NCBI GenBank assembly: GCA_035504175.1
Contig: DATJSJ010000205.1
Location: 1-23,154, forward strand
Direction of reading: 5' to 3'
From: DATJSJ01 sp035504175
GTDB taxonomy: Bacteria > Pseudomonadota > Alphaproteobacteria > Acetobacterales > Acetobacteraceae
Length of the DNA stretch: 23,154 bases
The notes under the pieces are model-generated. The model worked only from the letters and a program-made list of their open reading frames with translations. It ran no database searches and was not told where the DNA came from. Position numbers and translations under genes: made by a program. Within the stretch, counting starts at the first letter, position 1, and each line of letters opens with the position of its first letter. Shown piece by piece: positions 8,122 through 15,179 of this stretch.

Positions 8122-9147
8122 ATGGCCAAGAAATCCTTCCGCCAGGCGATCAACGAGGCGCTGCGTCAGGAGATGGAGCGCGACCCGACCGTCGTGATCA
8201 TGGGCGAGGACGTCGCCGGCGGCGCCGGCGCACCGGGCGAGGATGATGCCTGGGGCGGCCCGCTCGGCGTCACCAAGGGATTGGTCGGCAAGTTCGGCCG
8301 CGAGCGCGTGCTGGACACGCCGATCACCGAAAGCGGCTTCATCGGCGCGGCCGCCGGCGCCGCACTGACCGGGCTGCGTCCCGTCGCCGATCTGATGTTC
8401 GTCGACTTCATGGGCGTCTGCTTCGACCAGATCTTCAACCAGGCGGCCAAGTTCAAATACATGTTCGGCGGCCATGCGCGCGTGCCGCTGGTGATCCGCA
8501 CCATGTATGGCGCCGGGCTGCGCGCGGCGAGCCAGCACAGCCAGTGCCTCTATCCGCTGTTCACCCACATCCCCGGGCTGAAGGTGGCGATCCCGTCCGG
8601 CCCCTACGACGCCAAAGGGCTGATGATCCAGGCGATCCGCGACGATGACCCGGTGATCTTCTTCGAGCACAAGGCGATGTACGACGTCGAGGAGGAGGTG
8701 CCCGACGAGCCGTACACCATCCCCTTCGGCGAGGCGAACTTCACCCGCGAGGGCGATGACGTGACCATCGTGGCGATCGGCCGCATGGTCGGTTTCGCCA
8801 ACCAGGCGGCGGACGCGCTGGAGCGCGAGGGGATTTCCTGCACGGTGATCGATCCGCGCACGACCTCGCCGATGGATCTCGATTCCATTCTGGAGAGCGT
8901 GCGCGAGACCGGGCGCCTGGTGGTGGTCGACGAGGCCAATCCGCGCTGCAACATGGCCTGCGACATTTCGGCGCAGGTCAGCGAGCATGCATTCGATGCG
9001 CTGAAGGCGCCGATCCGCATGGTCTCGCCGCCGCACACGCCGGTTCCGTTCGCGGCGCCGCTTGAGGATCTGTTCATCCCCGGCGTCGACCGCATCCGTG
9101 CGGCGGTGCAGTCGGTCACCAAGGCGTCCGCGCGCGAGGTTGCCTGA
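8122..9147 (+). CDS. acoB: Acetoin dehydrogenase E1 component, beta subunit
   Basis: Encodes 341 residues, the usual size for a transketolase-like E1 beta subunit. The N-terminal VVIMGEDVAGGAGAPG contains Glu29, the family glutamate that activates thiamine diphosphate. RVLDTPITESGFIGAAAGAALTGLRPVADLMFVDF and ASQHSQCLYPLFTHIPGLKVAIPS are standard E1-beta blocks. The C-terminal transketolase domain starts near TREGDDVTIVAIGRM and contains CTVIDPRTTSPMD and VVDEAN. It pairs with AcoA to give the alpha2beta2 E1. It starts 15 bases after acoA with GAGAGGGGGG as the ribosome binding site, and ends 2 bases before acoC, so the three genes form a tight operon. Confidence 0.93.
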   Translation: MAKKSFRQAINEALRQEMERDPTVVIMGEDVAGGAGAPGEDDAWGGPLGVTKGLVGKFGRERVLDTPITESGFIGAAAGAALTGLRPVADLMFVDFMGVCFDQIFNQAAKFKYMFGGHARVPLVIRTMYGAGLRAASQHSQCLYPLFTHIPGLKVAIPSGPYDAKGLMIQAIRDDDPVIFFEHKAMYDVEEEVPDEPYTIPFGEANFTREGDDVTIVAIGRMVGFANQAADALEREGISCTVIDPRTTSPMDLDSILESVRETGRLVVVDEANPRCNMACDISAQVSEHAFDALKAPIRMVSPPHTPVPFAAPLEDLFIPGVDRIRAAVQSVTKASAREVA

Positions 9148-9149
9148 CC

Positions 9150-10253
9150 ATGGCCGAGATCGTGCCGCTGACCATGCCGAAGCTCGGTCTCGCGATGACC
9201 GAGGGCATGGTCGCCGCATGGCTGAAGCCGGAGGGTGCCGAGGTGAAGGCCGGCGAAGAGATCGCCGACATCGAGACCAGCAAGATCACCAGCGCCTTCG
9301 AGAGTCCGGCCGGCGGCATCCTGCGGCGGCAGATCGCCAGGCCCGGTGAGATGCTGCCGGTCGGCGCGCTGATCGGCGTGTTCGCCGATCCCGCAACCGA
9401 CGACGCGGCGATCGACGACTTCGTCGCCGAGTGGCAGGCGCGCCAGGCGGAGACCGCACAGCAGGCGGCCGAGTCTGCTCCCGAGCCGGTGCGGGCGGAG
9501 ACCGCGGTCGGCACGATCCAGTACATGCAGGCGGGTCCGTCGGACGCGCCGCCGCTGGTGCTGATCCATGGGTTCGGCGGCGACTACATCGGTTGGATGT
9601 TCGTCCAGCCGATCCTGGCCGAGCGATTTCGCACCATCGCGCTCGATCTTCCGGGTCACGGCGGATCGACCAAGACGCTGCAAGGCGCCGATGCCGCGTC
9701 GCTCGGGCAGGCGGTGCGGGCGCTGCTGGATACGCTCGGCATCGAGCGCGCGCATCTGGTTGGACACTCGCTCGGCGGTGCGGTGGCGCTGACGCTCGCG
9801 GAGCGGGCGCTGTCAACCACACTGATCTCTCCCGCGGGCCTCGGGGCGGAGGTCAACCCGACCTACACGGACGGCTTCGTGCAGGCGAAACGGGGCAAGC
9901 AGCTCAAGCCGCTGCTGGAAATGCTGTTCGCCGACCCGTCGCTGGTCGGTCGCGACATGGTCGAGACCGTGCTGCGCTACAAACGGCTGGACGGGGCGGA
10001 GGCGGCGCTGACCGCCATCGCCCAGGCGAATTTCCCCGGGGGACGGCAGGTGAAGTCCTTGCGCGATGCGCTCAAGCCGCCGGTTGCGGTGATCTGGGGT
10101 CGCGAGGACCGGATCATCCCGGCGTCACAGGCCGACGGGCTGCCGGACGCGGTGCAACTGACGGTGCTGGATGGCACCGGACACATGGCGCATATGGAGC
10201 GGCCGGCGGACGTCGCGCGGGTCGTCACGGAGACGGCGGATCGGGCCGGCTGA
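9150..10253 (+). CDS. acoC: Acetoin dehydrogenase E2-type subunit: lipoyl domain fused to alpha/beta hydrolase
   Basis: Encodes 367 residues. Residues 1-80 are a biotinyl/lipoyl domain with the swinging-arm lysine at Lys45 in IETSKITSAFESPAGG. A short Ala/Gln/Glu linker (about 95-118) leads to an alpha/beta hydrolase fold (about 120-365). The hydrolase has oxyanion HGFGGD, nucleophile elbow GHSLGG (Ser207), acid WGRED (Asp320) and His345 in GTGHMAH. The classical E2 core with HxxxDG and the E3-binding domain is absent. This lipoyl-plus-hydrolase architecture is known for AcoC of acetoin dehydrogenase systems, so it is not a new fusion. The job is to take the acetyl group from E1 on lipoate and deliver it to CoA; the role of the serine triad in that step is inferred. 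No E3 (lipoamide dehydrogenase) gene lies in the window, so E3 must be shared. The ATG follows acoB's TGA after two bases. Confidence 0.9.
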   Translation: MAEIVPLTMPKLGLAMTEGMVAAWLKPEGAEVKAGEEIADIETSKITSAFESPAGGILRRQIARPGEMLPVGALIGVFADPATDDAAIDDFVAEWQARQAETAQQAAESAPEPVRAETAVGTIQYMQAGPSDAPPLVLIHGFGGDYIGWMFVQPILAERFRTIALDLPGHGGSTKTLQGADAASLGQAVRALLDTLGIERAHLVGHSLGGAVALTLAERALSTTLISPAGLGAEVNPTYTDGFVQAKRGKQLKPLLEMLFADPSLVGRDMVETVLRYKRLDGAEAALTAIAQANFPGGRQVKSLRDALKPPVAVIWGREDRIIPASQADGLPDAVQLTVLDGTGHMAHMERPADVARVVTETADRAG

Positions 10254-10322
10254 GGCAAGGGCGCGATCCAGGCGGCTTCGGCGATCGGATTGGCGTGGCG
10301 GGCATTTCGCCAGCCACGGATT

Positions 10323-11150
10323 TCAGGGCCGGGCGAAGAAACGCAGGGCTGTCGCCACGATCGCTTCGGGTGCATCCTCCTGCATCAGGTGTCCCGATCC
10401 GGGCACCACGATCAGCTCGCAGACCTGCAGCATTGCCGCGAGTTCGCGGCCGCGTTCGGCGGGAATCCACTCGTCCTCCGCGCCCCACAGCAGCTTCACC
10501 GGGCATCTGACCTCGCGGTATCTCGTCTGTACCTCGTCGGTGTATTTCAGGTCCATCTGGGCGATCTGCCGATAGAAGGCGGATTGTCCCGTGGCCCCGA
10601 GCCATGGCGCGAGATAGGGCGCGAGTTCCGTGTCGCTGAGCGAGCGGTACGCCGCACCCCGGATGTAGGCCTGGAGGATTGCCCGATGCATGGCGTCAGG
10701 CAGGCCCGCGAAGGCTGCCTCGTGACGCCTGACGTGTTGCACGAAGGACGATCCCCATGGGCGGATGGCCACCGGGTCGATCAGGAGAAGTCTTTCGAAT
10801 TCGCAGCCGTCCAGCAGGTGCGCGCGCAGGGCCGTCGCGCCGCCAAAGTCGTGCGCGATCACGCAGGGCCGGTCCAGCTGCCAGTACCGCAGCAGCGCTG
10901 CGAGCAGGGTGTTCTGCACGCCGAGGGACACGTCCTGTCCCTCGGACTGCTCCGACCGGCCGTATCCAAGCAGATCGTAGACATGGACCAGGTGGTCGCG
11001 CGCCAACTCCCGGGCGATAGAACGCCAGACATGGGAGGAGAATGGCGTGCCATGGATCAGGACCACTGGTGTGCCTGCGCCGAATCTGTCGCAGGCGACC
11101 CTTTGCCCGTTGAACTCGAAGCTCCGGAGAAGGTGCCAGTCCGCGGCCAT
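10323..11150 (-). CDS. Alpha/beta hydrolase with aspartate nucleophile (epoxide hydrolase/haloalkane dehalogenase-like)
   Basis: Encodes 275 residues in one hydrolase domain, with no signal peptide. Motifs are VVLIHGTPFSSHVWR (29-43), nucleophile elbow AHDFGG with Asp101, acid region WGAEDEWIP (Asp226 or a neighbouring Glu) and His254 in GSGHLMQED. An Asp at the elbow is the mark of epoxide hydrolases and haloalkane or haloacid-type dehalogenases rather than esterases. The halide-binding Asn (HGNP) and the Trp after the nucleophile of classical haloalkane dehalogenases are Thr and Phe here, so halide release is not assured; epoxide or other ester-intermediate chemistry is equally possible. 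Substrate unknown. The ATG has GGAGAG five bases upstream. It is convergent with acoC (69-base gap) and downstream of the ABC operon, from which the triple hairpin separates it. Confidence 0.85.
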   Translation of the reverse strand: MAADWHLLRSFEFNGQRVACDRFGAGTPVVLIHGTPFSSHVWRSIARELARDHLVHVYDLLGYGRSEQSEGQDVSLGVQNTLLAALLRYWQLDRPCVIAHDFGGATALRAHLLDGCEFERLLLIDPVAIRPWGSSFVQHVRRHEAAFAGLPDAMHRAILQAYIRGAAYRSLSDTELAPYLAPWLGATGQSAFYRQIAQMDLKYTDEVQTRYREVRCPVKLLWGAEDEWIPAERGRELAAMLQVCELIVVPGSGHLMQEDAPEAIVATALRFFARP

Positions 11151-11183
11151 CGTCGCTCTCCGCAGGTATCTCGTCCCGGGTTT

Positions 11184-11251
11184 CCAAAGGGCGAGCCCTT
11201 TGGCGGGGTCCAGGGACGGAGCCCCTGGTGGGGTCCGGGGCGAAGCCCCGG
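11184..11251. repeat. Tandem triple-hairpin element, probable terminator of the sugar ABC operon
   Basis: Three hairpins stand in a row. Arm CCAAAGGG with CCCTTTGG (11184-11203, loop CGAG); arm CCAGGG with CCCTGG (11210-11228); arm CCGGGGC with GCCCCGG (11235-11251, loop GAA). They are separated by two nearly identical 6-base spacers, CGGGGT (11204-11209) and TGGGGT (11229-11234). The block begins 8 bases beyond the permease stop codon on the minus strand and ends 33 bases before the hydrolase start, so it fits a terminator between the two. The modular build suggests a dispersed extragenic repeat family; similar GGGGTCC/AGCCCC elements are, to my memory, common in Acetobacteraceae genomes. 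Confidence 0.7.
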
Positions 11252-11259
11252 CGCCGCGC

Positions 11260-12288
11260 CTAGGTTGCGCTGCCAGGCCGGCTGCGCAAGCGTTGCGCGT
11301 AGACGTTGACGATCAGTGCCAGCAGCAGGATCAGGCCGCGGATCAGGATCTTGAGGAAGCTGTCGATCCTGACGTGATCGAGTCCGTTGTTCAGGACGCC
11401 GAGCACGAACAATCCGATGATGGTATTTCCGATCCCACCCTGGCCGCCGAACAGCGAGGTGCCGCCGACGACGACGGCGGAGATCGAGTCGAGCAGGTAG
11501 TTGTCGAACTCGTCCTGCTGGGCGCTGCCGAAGTGTGCCACGCCAAGCATACCGGCGATGCCGGAGCAGACCGCGGAGATGATCATCACGGCGGCGAGGA
11601 TACCGCGCACGTTGACGCCGGAGTATTCTGCCGCCTCGCGGTTGCCGCCGACCATGTAGACGTAGCGGCCGAAGCGCGTGTAGGTCAGCACCAGGTGGCC
11701 GAGCAGCAGGATGATGGCCGCAACGATGACGATCCAGGGGATCGGCCCGATCGAGCCGTTGCCGAGGGTGGCGATGACTTTCGGGACGGCGTAGGCGATC
11801 TGACCGCGCACCAGCATGGCGCAGATGCCGCTGCCGATCTGCAGCATGGCGAGCGTCATGATGAAGGAGGGGATGCCGATCACCGTCATGCCGAAGGCGT
11901 TGGCCGCCCCCATCAGCACGCTGGCGATCAGGGCGAGGATGATCGCGAACCCGCCTGGCAGCGGGATGTTGGCGATGTTGACGGTCGAGTCCTGCAGCGT
12001 GAAGAAGGCGACGACGATACCGACGGCGTTGGCGATGCTGGCGACGCTGAGGTCGATCTCGGCGCAGAGGATCACGAAGGTGAGGCCGACCGCCATGATC
12101 CCGGTGACGGAGATCTGCTGCAGGATGTTCTGCAGGTTGTCGAAGGTGAAGAAGGAGGGGCTGGCGAGGCTGAACAGGATGACCAGCACGAGCAGCGTCG
12201 CGAAGGGCGCGATGTTGCGCAGCTGATTGCGCATCCAGTCGGAAAAGCTGCTGCGGCGTGGCGGGGCCGGGGCTTCGGTGACGCTCAT
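11260..12288 (-). CDS. Sugar-type ABC transporter permease (RbsC-like)
   Basis: Encodes a 342-residue inner-membrane protein with about 8-10 hydrophobic segments. The first is APFATLLVLVILFSLASPSFF; GLTFVILCAEIDLSVASIANAVG (about 77-99) is the strongly conserved block of RbsC/XylH-type permeases (usual form GIDLSVGS). GRYVYMVGGNREAAEYSGVNV and VVVGGTSLFGGQGGIGNTIIGLFVLGVLNNGL are further family blocks. It would form the translocation pore for the ATPase and binding protein encoded just upstream. The substrate cannot be deduced. The permease start lies 25 bases after the ATPase stop; no strong ribosome binding site is seen, suggesting translational coupling. It is the last gene of a three-gene operon ending at the triple hairpin. 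Confidence 0.92.
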   Translation of the reverse strand: MSVTEAPAPPRRSSFSDWMRNQLRNIAPFATLLVLVILFSLASPSFFTFDNLQNILQQISVTGIMAVGLTFVILCAEIDLSVASIANAVGIVVAFFTLQDSTVNIANIPLPGGFAIILALIASVLMGAANAFGMTVIGIPSFIMTLAMLQIGSGICAMLVRGQIAYAVPKVIATLGNGSIGPIPWIVIVAAIILLLGHLVLTYTRFGRYVYMVGGNREAAEYSGVNVRGILAAVMIISAVCSGIAGMLGVAHFGSAQQDEFDNYLLDSISAVVVGGTSLFGGQGGIGNTIIGLFVLGVLNNGLDHVRIDSFLKILIRGLILLLALIVNVYAQRLRSRPGSAT

Positions 12289-12313
12289 GCGCGGGCCGGG
12301 CTGCTCGTGGGGA

Positions 12314-13822
12314 TCATGCGGCGGCGAGCAGCCGGTCCTTGCTGACCGGCTCGCGGGCGAATTCCCGGGCGATCTCGCCCTTTTTCATCACCAGGATGCG
12401 GTCGGCGAGCGACAGCACGGTTTCCGGCTCGGTCGAGGCGACGACGACGCCGATGCCGGCCTCGCGCAGCGATTTCACGATCTTCACCACGTCGTCCTTG
12501 GCGCCGACGTCCATGCCGCGGGTGGGCTCGCTCAGCACGAGGATCTTCGGCAGGTGGGTAAGCCATTTGGCCAGTGCCACCTTCTGCTGGTTGCCGCCGG
12601 AGAGCGTGCCGAGCGGGCGGTCGACCAGGGGCGGGCGGATCTGCAGCCGCTTGACATGGCTCTCGGCGATGCGCCGTTCGACGGCGGGGCGGAGCAGGAT
12701 GCGGCCGATGCGCTCGAGGATGCTGATCGAGACGTTCTTGTAGACCGGTTCCTGCGCGAACAGCATCGAGCGGCGGCTTTCCGGCACGAAGGCGATGCCG
12801 GCGCGCTTGGCGGCGACGGTGCTGGAGAGGCGCACCGGCTGGCCGCCGACCTGCACCTCGCCGGATTCGATCGGCTGCTTGCCGAACAGGGAACGGGCGA
12901 GCTCGAGCTGGCCGGAGCCCATGAAGCCGTAGACGCCCAGCACCTCGCCGGCGCGGACATCGAGCGAGACATTGCGGAAGGCGCCGCTGCGGGTCAGCCC
13001 GCGTGCCTGCATGACGACGGGCGCGTCGGCGCGCCCGTCCAGCATCATCTCGCCGGTGTAGCTGGAGGCGAGCTCGTCATGGCCGGTGCCGATCATGCGC
13101 TGGATGATCCAGCTCTTGTCGATGCCGGCGACCGGCGCGGTCTCGATCCGCCGGCCGTTGCGGAAGATCGTGACGGTATCCGAAATGTGCAGGATGTCGT
13201 CGAGGAAGTGCGAGATGAAGACGAAGCTGCGGCCGGTGCCGCGCAGCCGGCGCAGCATCGCGAACAGGCGTTCGACCTCCGGCGGCGACAGCGCCGAGGT
13301 CGGCTCGTCGAGGATGATGATGCGGGCGCCGGAGAACAGCACGCGGGCAATTTCGACCAGCTGCTGCAGCCCGAGCGCGAGCGAGCCGGCCGAGGCGCGC
13401 GGGTTGACCTCGATGCCGAGGGCGGCCAGGTGCTCGTGCGCCTCGCGCACCATGCGCCGCCAGTCGATCAGACCGAGCCGCGTCACCGGCTGGACGCCGA
13501 GCAGCACGTTCTCGGCGACCGAGAGTTCCGGCACGATGCTGAGCTCCTGGTGCACCATGCCGATGCCGGCGGCGAGCGCGTCGCGCGCGGAGCGGAAGCG
13601 GACCGGCTTGCCGTCGATCCGCATCACGCCCTCATACTCGGAGTGTACGCCGGCGATGATTTTCATCATGGTCGACTTGCCGGCGCCGTTCTCGCCGACG
13701 AGGCCGTGGATCTCGCCGGCACGCAGCGCGAAGTCGACCGACCGCAGCGCCGCGACGCCGCCGAAGGATTTGGAGATGCCCGACAGCTCGAGGAGCGGCC
13801 GGTCCGGCGGCGTCGACGGCAT
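12314..13822 (-). CDS. Sugar-type ABC transporter ATP-binding protein with two ABC domains (RbsA-like)
   Basis: Encodes 502 residues from the ATG at 13822; an ATG 33 bases upstream (13855) would add 11 residues and overlap the binding-protein gene. I prefer 13822 because MPSTPPDRPLLELSGISKSFGG matches the usual start of the family. Domain 1 has Walker A GENGAGKST (43-51), a degenerate signature (LALGLQQLVEIARVL) and Walker B ARIIILDEPTSAL. Domain 2 has the degenerate Walker A normal for this family (GFMGSGQLE), a full signature LSGGNQQ at 407-413, and Walker B ILVLSEPTRGMDV. In that Walker B the aspartate before the catalytic Glu432 is Ser431. Two domains in one chain mean it can serve alone as the ATPase of the importer. 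It starts 5 bases after the binding-protein stop. Confidence 0.94.
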   Translation of the reverse strand: MPSTPPDRPLLELSGISKSFGGVAALRSVDFALRAGEIHGLVGENGAGKSTMMKIIAGVHSEYEGVMRIDGKPVRFRSARDALAAGIGMVHQELSIVPELSVAENVLLGVQPVTRLGLIDWRRMVREAHEHLAALGIEVNPRASAGSLALGLQQLVEIARVLFSGARIIILDEPTSALSPPEVERLFAMLRRLRGTGRSFVFISHFLDDILHISDTVTIFRNGRRIETAPVAGIDKSWIIQRMIGTGHDELASSYTGEMMLDGRADAPVVMQARGLTRSGAFRNVSLDVRAGEVLGVYGFMGSGQLELARSLFGKQPIESGEVQVGGQPVRLSSTVAAKRAGIAFVPESRRSMLFAQEPVYKNVSISILERIGRILLRPAVERRIAESHVKRLQIRPPLVDRPLGTLSGGNQQKVALAKWLTHLPKILVLSEPTRGMDVGAKDDVVKIVKSLREAGIGVVVASTEPETVLSLADRILVMKKGEIAREFAREPVSKDRLLAAA

Positions 13823-13827
13823 GTGGG

Positions 13828-14862
13828 TCAGATCAGGAAATGCTCCTCCATCCACATCATCCCCGGCGCATTGGCCTTGGTGACCACCGGCCCGTCGGCG
13901 ACGATGTTCTTCGGGATGGTGCCCGGCCCGTCGCCGGTCTTCTCGCCACCGACCACGGCGGCGACGCCAGCGACGATGGCACCGCCATGGATGCGGCAGG
14001 ACGGGTTGCGCACCGTTGCCAGCATACGTCCGTCCTTTACAGCCTGCAGCGCCGGGGGCATGGCGTCGCAGCCGCCCACCTTGATGCTGGTGCGGTTGCG
14101 GGTCTTCATCACGTTGTAGGCGGCGAGCGCCATGTCGTCGTTATGGAAGTAGGCGGCGTCGATCTTGGGATACTTGGTCAGCAGCGTCTCCCAGATGCGC
14201 GCGGTCTTGGCGACGTCCCAGTCCGCTGGCGTCGTGTCGAGCACCTGGACCTTCGGGTATTTCTTGACGATTGACCAGAAGCCACGGGCACGCCCCTGGG
14301 CGCCGGTATGACCGAGCGCACCCTGGGTCATGGTGATCGTACCCTCGCCGCCGATCGCGTCGACCAGCGCCTGGGTGACCGAAGAACCCATGAACTCGTT
14401 GTCCGGGGCAATGAAGCTGTGGATGTCGATCTGGTCGAGCGGCGCGATCAGCGTGTCCATGTCGATGACCGGGATGCCGGCATCGATCATCTTCTTCACC
14501 GGTGCGGTCAGCGTGCCGATGCCGAAGGCCTGGATCGCGACGAAGTCCCATTTCTGGGAGGCCATGTCGTCGATCGCCGCGCGCTGCTTGGTGGCGTTGA
14601 GTTCGCCGTCGAACCAGGTGACGTCGACGTTGTAGAGCCGGCCCCAGGACTCCGCCGCCTGCTTGCCCTGGGCGCACCAGGTCGCCTGCAGGCCGGCATT
14701 GGAGAAGGCCGCCTTGAGCTTCTTCGGCGATCGCCCGGTCTCGTGGGACATCTCCGCCGCCATGGCAGGCGTGACGCCGAGGCCGAGCAGGGCCGCCCCG
14801 GCAGCGGCGGCGCGGAATATGGAACGCCGGTCGGTTGAAGCAGGGTCGTCGCGTACGGTCAC
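13828..14862 (-). CDS. Periplasmic sugar-binding protein of an ABC importer (Tat-type signal)
   Basis: Encodes 344 residues from the GTG at 14862, which has GGGAGGA six bases upstream. The frame stays open to 15126, but that extension is Pro/Arg-rich low-complexity sequence and is rejected. The N-terminus TDRRSIFRAAAAGAALLGLG resembles a twin-arginine signal (Arg12-Arg13), with a likely cut after AMA near residue 35. The mature part has the periplasmic-binding-protein I fold of ribose-type binding proteins: KLKAAFSNAG, WDFVAIQAFG, GIPVIDMDTL, and later VKVGGCDAMPPALQAVKDGRM (GGCD where others have GFD). Three cysteines occur in the mature chain (WCAQG, GGCDA, PSCRI). The ligand is not recognisable; a monosaccharide or polyol is likely. 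It is first in the operon and divergent from the DJ-1/PfpI gene. Confidence 0.9.
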   Translation of the reverse strand: MTVRDDPASTDRRSIFRAAAAGAALLGLGVTPAMAAEMSHETGRSPKKLKAAFSNAGLQATWCAQGKQAAESWGRLYNVDVTWFDGELNATKQRAAIDDMASQKWDFVAIQAFGIGTLTAPVKKMIDAGIPVIDMDTLIAPLDQIDIHSFIAPDNEFMGSSVTQALVDAIGGEGTITMTQGALGHTGAQGRARGFWSIVKKYPKVQVLDTTPADWDVAKTARIWETLLTKYPKIDAAYFHNDDMALAAYNVMKTRNRTSIKVGGCDAMPPALQAVKDGRMLATVRNPSCRIHGGAIVAGVAAVVGGEKTGDGPGTIPKNIVADGPVVTKANAPGMMWMEEHFLI

Positions 14863-15179
14863 CTTCGTCCTCCCTCGCTGGCGCCTGCCCGGTGTCCGGA
14901 GCGCCTTGTTACTTGGCCAGGACTGTGCGCCAGGCGTGACAGGCTTTGCAAGGCGCGACGCCGTGCGCGAAGGCCCGGGCGGGGCGGCTCCGGCGCCGGG
15001 TACCGGATCGGAGGCCAGGTGCGGGAGCCAGTCGCGCGCTAGAGTGCGGTTCGGCGAGCCCACGCTCCGGTGCCGGCGGCCGGGCGGAGGGCGCGGGCCG
15101 CCGTTTGGTCGGCCCGCCTGTCGCATGTTAGGCTCCGCGCAGAACGGCCGATGCGCGGCACGGGTTCGGGGGAAGTGGG
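14863..15179. other. Divergent promoter region between the sugar ABC operon and the DJ-1/PfpI gene
   Basis: No gene in 317 bases. It holds a near-palindrome GCTTTGCAAGGC at 14943-14954 (10 of 12 positions symmetric about TTGCAA), 81 bases above the binding-protein start, which is a weak operator candidate. It also holds a strong hairpin at 15093-15117. Promoter boxes could not be assigned reliably. No regulator gene adjoins. Confidence 0.55.
15093..15117. promoter_or_regulatory. Strong hairpin upstream of the DJ-1/PfpI gene
   Basis: GCGGGCCG at 15093-15100 pairs perfectly with CGGCCCGC at 15110-15117 over a 9-base loop in which CC and GG can add two more pairs. It sits 62 bases before the ATG at 15180. 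No plus-strand gene lies upstream for it to terminate, so an operator or 5'-leader structure is more likely. Confidence 0.35.

Noticed and set aside
6961..9219. A 752-codon minus-strand open frame opposite acoA and acoB
   Set aside because: Same antisense shadow pattern; acoA and acoB have full catalytic motifs and ribosome binding sites.
9150..10253. Lipoyl-hydrolase chain as a novel fusion
   Set aside because: This is the known AcoC architecture; only its mechanism remains of interest.
10293..10314. Bidirectional terminator between acoC and the hydrolase gene
   Set aside because: Only a 5-bp stem (TGGCG/CGCCA) with no T-tract on either strand, too weak to call.
12227..14119. A 630-codon plus-strand open frame opposite the ABC ATPase and binding-protein genes
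   Set aside because: Antisense shadow with no recognisable domain; the minus-strand genes are certain.
14863..15126. N-terminal extension of the sugar-binding protein to 15126
   Set aside because: The 88 extra residues are Pro/Arg-rich and would bury the signal peptide; the GTG at 14862 has an excellent GGGAGGA site.
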